From positions 1-11,972 of the forward strand of contig JANXCK010000262.1 of NCBI GenBank assembly GCA_025060055.1: 11,972 bases of DNA, in the 5' to 3' direction. Source of the DNA: Fimbriimonadales bacterium (GTDB taxonomy: Bacteria > Armatimonadota > Fimbriimonadia > Fimbriimonadales > GBS-DC). The notes beneath the pieces are model-generated. The model ran no database searches. It worked only from the letters and a program-made list of their open reading frames with translations, and was not told the DNA's origin. Positions 1-7,164 of this stretch are shown piece by piece; positions within the stretch are counted from its first letter, which is position 1; every line of letters starts with the position of its first letter. The translations under genes and the position numbers were made by a program.

Positions 1-495
1 CGCCGTGATAAGCTCCGTCGCGCCCCGATCGTCGGCGTCGCGGGCAATCACGGCAATCGGATAGCCCCGCAGACACAAATACCGCGCCATCAGCTCCCAG
101 TTACCGAAGTGCCCCGTGATAAGCAGCACGCCCTTACCCTCACTAAAAGCAGCGTCCAAATGCTCCAGTCCAACCACACACAGCAGCTGCTCCATCTGCT
201 CGCGGCTCAGCGTGGGCGCTTTGAAAAACTCAGCGAGGCTCACACCGAAGTGGCGGAACACGCGCCGCACAACGGCACGCGCCTGCGCGGGCGTCCAGTC
301 GGGGAACGCACGGTGCAAGTTCTGAAGCGCCACGCGCCGATAGCGCGTCGAGAGCGCGTATGCCAGCAGTCCCAGCCCTGCGCCCAGTTGCTGCGCCCCG
401 CGCAACGGCAACACACCGAACAGTCGCTGCGCGACGCGCAGCGCCCAACGCCCCAAGTAGCCCTCGACGCGCTTGCGCCAAGCCGACTTCGACAC
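1..495 (-). CDS. LpxL/HtrB-type lysophospholipid acyltransferase (partial, C-terminus beyond left edge)
   Basis: This frame is missing from simple ATG-based ORF lists because it starts at GTG and runs off the window. Translation gives 165 residues that read like the N-terminal half of the lipid A late acyltransferase family (LpxL/HtrB/MsbB), inner-membrane enzymes that add a secondary acyl chain to lipid A or a similar lipid. The hallmark is GHFGNWE at residues 128-134, giving the H-x4-E catalytic dyad H129/E134. A hydrophobic N-terminal stretch (LFGVLPLRG, then LGAGLGLLAYAL) and an RxNLxxAFP-type segment (NLHRAFPDWTP) precede it. GTG at 495 is chosen because it puts the dyad close to its usual place in the family (around residue 132 in E. 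coli LpxL). No good ribosome binding site precedes it. The only other in-frame candidate is TTG at 591. The gene lies 111 bp downstream of fliI on the same strand and could be co-transcribed. The family call is firm; the substrate and start are not. Confidence 0.85.
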   Translation of the reverse strand, partial: MSKSAWRKRVEGYLGRWALRVAQRLFGVLPLRGAQQLGAGLGLLAYALSTRYRRVALQNLHRAFPDWTPAQARAVVRRVFRHFGVSLAEFFKAPTLSREQMEQLLCVVGLEHLDAAFSEGKGVLLITGHFGNWELMARYLCLRGYPIAVIARDADDRGATELITA

Positions 496-606
496 CGTCC
501 GCAGGCAAGGATACCCTACGCAGCAAGGGTAGAGCGGAAGGCTCCGATAAAGGGTACACCACTTGGGTTCACCTCCGTCACTAAGCCCCAAAATTTTCCC
601 CGCATC

Positions 607-1911
607 TCATCTCGTTAGGGCGTGAAGCTGCTGCAGAGTCTGTTCAAATGAGGACGGCTCCTCACGGGGTTGGCACAGGAACTGGCGAATAGTGTCCATT
701 CGTTCGAGCGCGGCATCGACCTGCGGGTTCGCCCCGCGCTGATATGCGCCGATAGCAATCAGGTCTTCCGCTTCGCGGTATGCTGCCAGCCACTGGCGCA
801 GGCGATTGGCGGCTTGCAGATGTTCGGGGGCGACGATGTTGGGCATTACGCGGGACAGGCTTGCCAGCACATCGATAGGTGGGTAGTGCCCTTGCTGGGT
901 CAGCGTGCGCGACAGCACGATGTGCCCGTCTAAGATAGCGCGTGCCGTGTCGGCGATGGGGTCGTTCAGGTCGTCGCTGTCCACCAGCACGGTGTAGATT
1001 GCCGTGATGCTGCCTGCAGCGCTGTTGCCCGCGCGTTCCAGCAGGCGTGGCATCAGGGCGAACACGGAGGGCGTGTAGCCACGCGCGGCGGGTGGCTCGC
1101 CCACCGAGAGCCCAATCTCGCGCTGTGCCATCGCCAGCCGCGTGAGCGAGTCCATCATCAGCAGCGTCTGCTTGCCCCGATCGCGAAAGTATTCGGCGAT
1201 TGCAGTCGCCGTGAACGCTGCTTTTTGACGTATAATCGCAGGCTGGTCGGAGGTGGCGACCACCAGCACGGAGCGCTGCAGCCCCGCTTCGCCCAAGCTG
1301 TCGTCAATGAACTCGCGCACTTCGCGTCCGCGCTCGCCAATCAGTGCGATGATGTTCACTTCCGCTGCGCTGTTGCGTGCAATCATGCCCAGCAGGGTGC
1401 TTTTGCCGACTCCGCTGCCTGCGAAGATGCCGATGCGCTGTCCCTGAGCGCAGGTGAGCAGCGCGTCGATGGCACGCACACCGAGTGGCAGTGGCGTGCG
1501 CAATGGCGGTCGCTCCAGCGCGGGCGGTGCTTCCGCAAGGAGCGGGTAGTGCGCTTCAAGGGGCGGGGCAGGCTTGCCGTCGATGGGCTTGCCCAGTCCG
1601 TCCAGCACGCGCCCCAGCAACGCCTCCGAGACGCCCACCGATGCAGTCTGGCGTGTGGGGATAACCTCACAGCCTGGTGCGACGCCCGTTGGCTCACCCA
1701 GCGGGGTCAGCAGCGTGCGCCCATTCCGAAATCCCGCCACCTCTACCTGCAGCGGCGGCTCGCGCCTGCCCCGCACAATCAAGCACAGCTCGCCTAAACG
1801 CGCGGGTGGTCCCTGCGATTCAATCAGCAACCCTACAGCACCGATTACGCGCCCATGCACGCGCACAGGGTCAGCGTACCGTACCGCCGCTTTCGCCGCC
1901 TGCCAATTCAC
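607..1911 (-). CDS. fliI: Flagellum-specific ATP synthase FliI / type III export ATPase
   Basis: This encodes a 434-residue protein, the usual FliI length. It is a cytoplasmic hexameric ATPase that energises and chaperones export of flagellar substrates. Visible landmarks are a beta-barrel N-terminal domain (about 15-95), the Walker A loop GSGVGKST (165-172), the catalytic-glutamate segment GERGREVREFI (192-202), Walker B LLMMD (250-254), the RGYTPSVF loop (277-284), and the strongly diagnostic DDLNDPIADTARAILDGH followed by IVLSRTL. These separate it from F1 beta subunits and Rho. A non-flagellar type III secretion ATPase (SctN) is the main alternative; the sequence alone does not exclude it, and no needle-complex genes are nearby. 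The start is GTG at 1911. An AGAGAGG (1938-1932) lies about 20 nt upstream, too far for normal spacing. Neither fliH nor fliJ is adjacent; the downstream neighbour is an envelope acyltransferase, so the gene appears detached from a flagellar operon. Confidence 0.95.
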   Translation of the reverse strand: MNWQAAKAAVRYADPVRVHGRVIGAVGLLIESQGPPARLGELCLIVRGRREPPLQVEVAGFRNGRTLLTPLGEPTGVAPGCEVIPTRQTASVGVSEALLGRVLDGLGKPIDGKPAPPLEAHYPLLAEAPPALERPPLRTPLPLGVRAIDALLTCAQGQRIGIFAGSGVGKSTLLGMIARNSAAEVNIIALIGERGREVREFIDDSLGEAGLQRSVLVVATSDQPAIIRQKAAFTATAIAEYFRDRGKQTLLMMDSLTRLAMAQREIGLSVGEPPAARGYTPSVFALMPRLLERAGNSAAGSITAIYTVLVDSDDLNDPIADTARAILDGHIVLSRTLTQQGHYPPIDVLASLSRVMPNIVAPEHLQAANRLRQWLAAYREAEDLIAIGAYQRGANPQVDAALERMDTIRQFLCQPREEPSSFEQTLQQLHALTR

Positions 1912-2123
1912 ATTTGCAATTATCGGCGCGCCTCTCTGAACGCTCTCGACTCTTTTCTGAACCCGCCTTAGTATATGTCGCCTTGCACACGCGCCTGCTT
2001 CCCCTCTCTATTGACGAGTTTGATGGACTTGCGTGCGCCCGAATTCAGAGCATCCCAGAAATAGAAGCTCATCGTGGCGCTTCCGTAAATTTCGCAAGGC
2101 GTCCTGCCGATAACTCCCGTGGC
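1912..2123. other. Divergent intergenic region between fliI and the WD40 protein gene
   Basis: This 212 bp gap must carry promoters for both directions. On the minus strand I see the GCCGATAA element and a TATACT hexamer. On the plus strand there is TTGACG (2011-2016) without a convincing -10 at the right distance. Several small ORFs cross it on both strands but none looks like a protein. No repeat or hairpin comparable to the other intergenic arrays is present. Confidence 0.4.
1920..1927 (-). promoter_or_regulatory. Candidate sigma-28 (FliA) -10 element for fliI
   Basis: The minus strand reads GCCGATAA, identical to the -10 consensus of flagellar sigma-28 promoters, ending 8 nt before the fliI GTG. 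Transcription from it would begin at or just before the start codon, giving a nearly leaderless message, which fits the absence of a properly spaced ribosome site. Against it, the expected -35 (TAAAGTTT-like) about 11 nt upstream is poor (AGAGCGTT region). A weaker alternative is a sigma-70-like TATACT at 1975-1970 with no clear -35. Confidence 0.3.
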
Positions 2124-5100
2124 ATGCGACGCTGGATGGTGTTTCTGGGGCTGTGGTTGGCAACGACGCAGGGCTGGAGCCAACAGATCTTGTGGGTGCA
2201 GCCTGTGCTGACGGGGCAAGCGATTGCTTACGCGCCCAATAACCAGCTTTTAGCAACGCCGACGGAAGGCAATCGTGTTGCGGTGTATCAGGCGGGGCAG
2301 CTGGTGCGGATGCTCAGCGGTGCTGCAGCGCCCTTGAACGCGCTCGCCTTCTCGTCAGACAATCAATTCGTGGCGGCGGTTGGCAACGATGGCAAGCTTT
2401 ACCTATGGCGACTTAGTGACGGCACATTGCTGTGGCAGGTGAGCGCGCTCAGCGGCGCAGGGCGGAGTATCGCCTACATCGACGGCACGCTGATTGCCGC
2501 TGGGGGTGAGAACGGGCAGCTGGGGCTGTATCGCGCCAGCGACGGCACACTTGTGCGCTCATTATCAGGACATGCGCAAGCGGTGGGCGCACTCGCCGTC
2601 TCCCCCGATCGCACCCAGCTTGTGAGCCTTGATGAGAGCGGGCAAGCACGCTGCTGGCGAATCAGCGATGGCGCGTCTTTGCAGCAGTGGAACGCGCACA
2701 CGGGGTTTGCTACCGCTGTTGTATGGTCGCCCGACGGCACACGGCTGGCAACTGCGGCAGCGGATGGGCACATCCGCCTTTGGGTGCGCAACGCGCAAGG
2801 GGCTTGGGTTCAGGAGCGCGTGCTACTCGGTGCGCACGAGTTCGGTGTGGCGGCGCTGGCATTCGCCAACCCGACGCTGCTTTACTCGGCAGGAATGGTC
2901 GACGGCAAGATTCGTCGCTGGAATGCCACCTCAGGCGCGGCGCAAGGCGAGTTCAACGCACACGCCGATGGCATCGTCGGAATGGCGCTGCGTCCTGACG
3001 GCAACGAGATAGCCACCAGCGGGCTGGAACGCCAAGTCCGACTGTGGAACCCTGCTACAGGCGCAGCTCAAGGCGTGCTTGGGGGGCACGGTGCGCCCGT
3101 CGTTGAAGTCGGGTTCACCGCCAGTGGCGATGTCATCTCGGCAAGCTACGACCAGACCTTGCGCCTGTGGAGCGGTGCAAACGGCGCACCGCAAGGCAAT
3201 CCCGTTAGCCATAACGCCCCGCTCTCCGCTGCGAGCGTTGTGCCCAGCGGCGCACAGGTCGCCCTCGGCGACAACGCGGGCAACATCACGCTGCGCGCCT
3301 TGCCCAGCGGCGCATCTATTCGCACTTGGAACGCACACAACGCGGAGATACTCTGCCTTGCGTACTCGCCAGATGGCAGCCAGCTGCTCAGCGGCGGCTT
3401 CGACGGGTTGGCACGGCTCTGGAACGCCAGCACGGGCGTGCTAATCCGCTCGTTCAGCGGACACGGCGGCGCTGTGCATGCCGTCGCGTTCGGCAACGGC
3501 GTGGTTGCCACAGGTGATTCGGCAGGGCGAGTGGTTCTATGGAACCCCAACACAGGTGCGCCGCTGCGCACCCTTGAAGCGCACAGCGACCTTGTGCAAA
3601 CGGTGGTGTTCTCGCCCAGCGGCGCGCTGCTGCTTACAGGAGGCGCCGACGGTGCTGCAAAGCTGTGGCGCGTGAGCGATGGCACTCCCTTGCGCACCTT
3701 CGCTGGCACTCATGCCTTCGGCGTGACCAGCGCGCTGTTCATCAACGAGGACTACCTGCTCACTGCGGACGGCGAGGGCTACCTGCGCCTCTACGCGGTG
3801 CAAACAGGCGATTTGGTGGGGCAGTGGCAGCCAACCCCTGTGCGAATCGAGGCGATTGCGTATCGGGCATCGGAGCAACTGCTGGCGCTGGGTGGCGACG
3901 AGGGCGTGTTGCTGCTCCGCTTCACGGGCACGCCCAATCGTCCGCCTGGCGTTCCGAGCCTGATTGCACCAGGCGAGAACGCGACCTTAGGACGCACGCC
4001 CACCTTCCGCGTGCGCACAACCGACCCCGATAACCAAGCCGTGCGCTACGAAATCGAGATTGACCGCGCGGGGCAACGGCGTGTGCTGCAAAGCGCGTTC
4101 GTAGCCAGCGGCGCGGAGGTCAGCCTCGCCATTTCGTCCGATTCGCCACTGACGCCTGGCGCATACACTTGGCGGGCACGCGCCTTCGACGAGGGCGGCG
4201 CGTCCAGCGACTGGAGCCTACCGCGCAACTTCACCGTGAGCAACACCGCGCCGGGTAAGCCTGTGCTGCTGGAGCCTGCAAACGGCGCAACAGTCAGTGA
4301 CCGACCCCTGTTCCGTCTGCGCCTGAGCGACGCCGATAGCGATCGCTGCCGCGCTATCGTGCGTATCAGCGGTGCGAACAATTTCGACCGCTTCTTGGAG
4401 TCCGCGCTTGTTGCTTCGGGGAGCGAGGCGACGCTCACGCTGTCGGAGGTGCTGCCGCCTGGTGCATATACATGGCAAGCCAGAACTGTCGACGAACACG
4501 GCGCGGAGAGCGACTGGACGGACGCATGGGCGTTTACCGTGCCGCAGCCGAACCGCCCGCCCAGCGTGCCCGAACGGCTTGCGCCTGCCAACAACGCCAC
4601 CGTCTCGCCCGTGCCCACCTTCCGATTGCGTGCTACAGACCCCGACAACGATCGGGTCAAGCTGGTCGTGCAACTGGAACTTGAGTCAGGCGAGACGCGC
4701 ACACTGGAGAGCGGATTCGTCAACTCTGGAGAGACGGTTGCAATCACCGTGCCCAACACACAGCCGCTGCCTGTGGGCACTCATCGCTGGCGCGTGCGCG
4801 CACTGGATAACCGCGACGCTTTAAGCGACTGGACAGAGCGATGGAACCTTCAAGTGCGGCACGACGGCAACGGCGGCGATAACGACGGCGGAGGCGGCGA
4901 GAACCCACCCTCGAATCGCCCGCCTGGCGTGCCCGAACGGCTTGCGCCTGCCAATAACGCCACTGTCTCGCCCACGCCCACCTTCCGATTGCGTGCCACA
5001 GACCCCGACAACGACGCCGTGAACTTCGAAATCGAAGTCGTTGCGAGCGATCAGACCTACACCTTCGCCACGAGCGCTGTCGCCAGCGGCGAGGTTGCGA

Positions 5101-6482
5101 CGCTGCGCTTAGCAACGGCTCAGCGGCTGCCTGCAGGTAATTACCGCTGGCGTGCCCGCACGCGCGACGCGGCAGGCAACTTCAGCGAGTGGAGCGAAGC
5201 GCAGACGCTGACTGTGTCTGACTCGATACCAGAACAGCTAAGTGGTGTGCGCACGCTGGGGCTGACCCTGCGCGTGCCCAGCTCGAACCCGCGCGACCTG
5301 AATCTGGGCGAATCGCGCATAGTGGAATGGGATCCAGCAGCACGCCAATATCGGGATGCGGCTCAACTACAGATTGGGCGTGGCTACTTCATCAAAGCGG
5401 ATACGCCCATCCAGCCCGAACTGAGCGGCGACCCCATCACAGGCGAAGTGCGTATCCCGCTGCAACCTGGCTGGAACCTGATTAGCAATCCGTATCTCAC
5501 GGCGTTAGCGTGGGATGAGACGGCGCTTCGGGTACAGCAAGGGAGCGAGACGCGCACGCTGCGCGAGGCGCACGCCGCCCGCTGGATCGAAAACTACGCA
5601 TGGCTGTGGAACGCGGAGCAGCGACAGTACCAGCTGGTTTATGACTCGCGCGTGCTGCCGAATGCAATTAGCGCGTTGCCGCCAGGGGCGGGCGCGTGGA
5701 TACTCGCGTGGCAGCCGTGTGAGCTGATTTTGCAACCGAGCGGTCGCGGTGTCGGGCGAAGCTGGGCGCCTGCAGTGGGCGTATGGTCGCTTCGGATTCA
5801 GGCACGCGCAGGCGAGGCGGTCAGCGAGGTCGTGCTGGGCGCGGGACGCTCGGTTCAGGCTTCGGCGCCGCCGTCCGCGCCTGAGATGGACACGCCTGTG
5901 CAGGTGCGTCTGCGTCGCGCACAGCAGACACTTGCTGCGGATGTCCGCGCGGAAGGTGAGCCACGCGCTTGGACGCTGGAAGTGCAAGTGGCGCCCGCTG
6001 CGACAGCGCGCCCCGTCGAGCTGCACATACCCGACTTGGCACGCCTGCCACGTAGCGTGCAACTTGCCCTGCACGATGAGCAGACGGGTCAGACAGTCCC
6101 TCTACGTGGGCGCACGCGCTATGCCTTCGTTGCGCCCGCTGAGGGCGGCGTATTTCGGTTCCGAGTCGAGCAGGCGTCGCAGCGCACACTGTTGCGTATC
6201 CTGCAGCCGACGGTTTCCGTCGGACGCGGGGGCAGCGCGACGATTCAGGCAACGCTGAGCGCACCAGCGCAGGTGCAGGTTCACATCGTGGCGGGCGGGC
6301 GTACTGTGCGCACCTTGCCCGTCCAGTTCACGCGCTCAGCAGGACTCATGCAAGTCGTATGGGACGGACGCGACGACGCTGGATCTGCCCTGCCTCCAGG
6401 CAGCTACTTTGTGCAACTGACTGCTCGGTCAGAGGATGGGCAAACGGCGCGCGTGGCAATTCCGCTAATCCTGACGCGCTAA
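2124..6482 (+). CDS. Exported WD40 double beta-propeller / FN3-like / FlgD-Ig multidomain protein
   Basis: The reading frame is open back to 1677, but the gene most likely begins at ATG 2124. From there a classic signal peptide is read: RR, a hydrophobic core MVFLGLWLA, and cleavage near GWS|QQ at residue 19. The 1452-residue product then has about 14 WD40 blades (about 22-600; repeated xxHxxxVxxxAxSPDG...LATGGxDGxxRLW), a number that suits two seven-bladed propellers. Four FN3-like modules follow, starting near residues 605, 707, 810 and 931 with (N)RPPxxPxxLxPxxxAT and ending in YxWRARxxDxxGxxSxWS. A Gly/Asn/Asp-rich linker lies at about 914-930. A region at about 1030-1215 contains GWNLISNPY and GAGAWILA. 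The C-terminus (about 1370-1452) resembles FlgD Ig-like domains (VVWDGRDDAGSALPPGSYFVQL). No catalytic motif is seen. A surface or periplasmic binding or scaffold role is inferred. No Shine-Dalgarno is evident upstream of the ATG. Confidence 0.85.
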   Translation: MRRWMVFLGLWLATTQGWSQQILWVQPVLTGQAIAYAPNNQLLATPTEGNRVAVYQAGQLVRMLSGAAAPLNALAFSSDNQFVAAVGNDGKLYLWRLSDGTLLWQVSALSGAGRSIAYIDGTLIAAGGENGQLGLYRASDGTLVRSLSGHAQAVGALAVSPDRTQLVSLDESGQARCWRISDGASLQQWNAHTGFATAVVWSPDGTRLATAAADGHIRLWVRNAQGAWVQERVLLGAHEFGVAALAFANPTLLYSAGMVDGKIRRWNATSGAAQGEFNAHADGIVGMALRPDGNEIATSGLERQVRLWNPATGAAQGVLGGHGAPVVEVGFTASGDVISASYDQTLRLWSGANGAPQGNPVSHNAPLSAASVVPSGAQVALGDNAGNITLRALPSGASIRTWNAHNAEILCLAYSPDGSQLLSGGFDGLARLWNASTGVLIRSFSGHGGAVHAVAFGNGVVATGDSAGRVVLWNPNTGAPLRTLEAHSDLVQTVVFSPSGALLLTGGADGAAKLWRVSDGTPLRTFAGTHAFGVTSALFINEDYLLTADGEGYLRLYAVQTGDLVGQWQPTPVRIEAIAYRASEQLLALGGDEGVLLLRFTGTPNRPPGVPSLIAPGENATLGRTPTFRVRTTDPDNQAVRYEIEIDRAGQRRVLQSAFVASGAEVSLAISSDSPLTPGAYTWRARAFDEGGASSDWSLPRNFTVSNTAPGKPVLLEPANGATVSDRPLFRLRLSDADSDRCRAIVRISGANNFDRFLESALVASGSEATLTLSEVLPPGAYTWQARTVDEHGAESDWTDAWAFTVPQPNRPPSVPERLAPANNATVSPVPTFRLRATDPDNDRVKLVVQLELESGETRTLESGFVNSGETVAITVPNTQPLPVGTHRWRVRALDNRDALSDWTERWNLQVRHDGNGGDNDGGGGENPPSNRPPGVPERLAPANNATVSPTPTFRLRATDPDNDAVNFEIEVVASDQTYTFATSAVASGEVATLRLATAQRLPAGNYRWRARTRDAAGNFSEWSEAQTLTVSDSIPEQLSGVRTLGLTLRVPSSNPRDLNLGESRIVEWDPAARQYRDAAQLQIGRGYFIKADTPIQPELSGDPITGEVRIPLQPGWNLISNPYLTALAWDETALRVQQGSETRTLREAHAARWIENYAWLWNAEQRQYQLVYDSRVLPNAISALPPGAGAWILAWQPCELILQPSGRGVGRSWAPAVGVWSLRIQARAGEAVSEVVLGAGRSVQASAPPSAPEMDTPVQVRLRRAQQTLAADVRAEGEPRAWTLEVQVAPAATARPVELHIPDLARLPRSVQLALHDEQTGQTVPLRGRTRYAFVAPAEGGVFRFRVEQASQRTLLRILQPTVSVGRGGSATIQATLSAPAQVQVHIVAGGRTVRTLPVQFTRSAGLMQVVWDGRDDAGSALPPGSYFVQLTARSEDGQTARVAIPLILTR
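4551..4651 (+). repeat. Intragenic direct repeat, copy 1 (start of third FN3-like module)
   Basis: These 101 bases match 4914-5014 at 93 positions by hand comparison. They encode the module start (N)RPPSVPERLAPANN and on to RLRATDPDND. The remainder of the two modules has diverged strongly, so only the first third is conserved at DNA level. Confidence 0.85.
4914..5014 (+). repeat. Intragenic direct repeat, copy 2 (start of fourth FN3-like module)
   Basis: Partner of 4551-4651, with eight mismatches in 101 bases. It encodes NRPPGVPERLAPANN and on to RLRATDPDND. It follows the Gly/Asn/Asp-rich linker. This suggests recent duplication or gene conversion limited to the module start. Confidence 0.85.
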
Positions 6483-6500
6483 GAGCGTGTATAGGAACTG

Positions 6501-6556
6501 TAGGGGCAGACCCCTGTGTCTGCCCTCACAAGGGCGCACACAGGGGTGCGCCCCTA
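6501..6556. repeat. Nested inverted repeat in the gap after the WD40 gene
   Basis: Two 26-nt halves (6501-6526 and 6531-6556) are near-perfect inverted repeats around a CACA centre; both outer ends read TAGGGGC/GCCCCTA. Each half also folds on its own, the left with arms GGGCAGAC / GTCTGCCC and the right with GGGCGCAC / GTGCGCCC. It begins 18 bp after the WD40 stop codon. It has no T-tract, so it is not a standard intrinsic terminator, although a strong stem here could still affect the 3' end of the message. Confidence 0.85.
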
Positions 6557-6559
6557 CCT

Positions 6560-6693
6560 GTAGCGTTGGCGTCCCCGCCGACGGGCGTGGCTTGGACAGC
6601 CGTGTCCAAGCACGGCACGGACAGGACTGTCCGTGCCACACGCATGGGCAAGATGCCCGTGCCACAGGTGCGTCGGCGGGACGCCGACGCTAC
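6560..6693. repeat. Hairpin array, copy A, bounded by 22-23 nt inverted repeats
   Basis: The ends 6560-6582 and 6672-6693 are inverted repeats of each other (one substitution and one extra C), reading GTAGCG...GCCGAC inward. Between them sit hairpins in series: arms CTTGGACA / TGTCCAAG with loop GCCG (6591-6610), GCACGGACAG / CTGTCCGTGC (6615-6636), and GCATGGGCA / TGCCCGTGC with loop AGA and one G-T pair (6642-6662). The left end is itself a hairpin (GTTGGCG / CGCCGAC, loop TCCC). The same modules in the same order recur at 8614-8719, and partly at 9737-9839. The block fills most of the gap before the lipoprotein gene. Confidence 0.9.
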
Positions 6694-6719
6694 GAGGCAA
6701 GACTTCTTAGGCGGTCTCT

Positions 6720-6725
6720 AAGGAG
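6720..6725 (+). promoter_or_regulatory. Ribosome binding site of the lipoprotein gene
   Basis: AAGGAG sits 6 nt before the ATG at 6732 and clearly fixes that start. It lies just outside the hairpin array. Confidence 0.8.
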
Positions 6726-6731
6726 ACAATC

Positions 6732-7163
6732 ATGCGAACAGTGCGCACTCTGTTGGGAGTTCTGTTTATTGTGTGTGCGTTGGCGTGTAGCGGAGGCGGT
6801 GGAGGTGGTGGCGCACCCGCCCCACCGCCCACTGCCGACACAACCCCACCCGCGATTAGTGGGCTGCGTGTGGAGCCAGCCGTGCTGCAGCAGGGCGTCG
6901 AAGCGACTGTCCAGCTAAATGCCGTCGATGCCCAGTCGGGCGTGGCAGCCGTGCAGGTAGTGCTGACCTACCCTGACAACACGCAGGCAAATGTAGTGCT
7001 GAGCTTCACGAGCGGCGCCTATCGCGGGCGTTTCACAGCGCAGTGGAACGGGGTCGCGGGCGTCGTGCGTGTGCAGGCAAGCGCGACCGACGGCGCGGGT
7101 AATCGAGCAGAGGCGGAGACGACGGTCAACGCGATTGGCAACCCGCCCCCACCCCCGTTTTAG
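6732..7163 (+). CDS. Putative lipoprotein with a single bacterial Ig-like domain
   Basis: This encodes 143 residues. The N-terminus is a lipoprotein-type signal: MRTVR, a hydrophobic core TLLGVLFIVCA, then LAC (C19 the likely lipidated residue), followed by S and seven glycines and a Pro-rich stretch (APAPPP). The -3 position is A rather than the preferred L, so the lipobox is good but not perfect. The rest (about 37-135) reads as one Ig-like beta-sandwich, with TPPAISGLRVEP, DAQSGVAAVQVVLTYPD, YRGRFTAQWNG and a closing VRVQASATDGAGNRAEAE. It ends in PPPPPF. No enzyme motif is visible. The role is probably that of an envelope-anchored adhesion or structural accessory, which is inferred. The gene stops one base before the convergent tolC-family stop codon, so the two transcripts must overlap at their 3' ends unless transcription ends inside a gene. 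Confidence 0.8.
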   Translation: MRTVRTLLGVLFIVCALACSGGGGGGGAPAPPPTADTTPPAISGLRVEPAVLQQGVEATVQLNAVDAQSGVAAVQVVLTYPDNTQANVVLSFTSGAYRGRFTAQWNGVAGVVRVQASATDGAGNRAEAETTVNAIGNPPPPPF

Positions 7164-7164
7164 C

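Noticed and set aside
230..562. 110-residue minus-strand ORF with a GGAGGT upstream
   Set aside because: Low-complexity Arg/Ala content and complete overlap with the acyltransferase frame, which carries the recognisable GHFGNWE motif; kept only as a finding about the start.
1677..2123. N-terminal extension of the WD40 protein frame to 1677
   Set aside because: It would overlap fliI on the other strand and bury an obvious signal peptide that begins at ATG 2124; the extra residues look like read-through.
4046..4780. Long minus-strand ORF opposite the FN3-like modules
   Set aside because: Shadow of a GC-rich coding frame; Ser/Leu/Arg-rich with no recognisable motif, inside a well supported gene.
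6465..6721. Small ORFs across hairpin array A on both strands
   Set aside because: Their Cys/Arg/Pro-rich sequences (such as ARASCPCVWHGQSCPC) are translations of the palindromic repeats and recur wherever the repeats do; no start signals or protein-like pattern.
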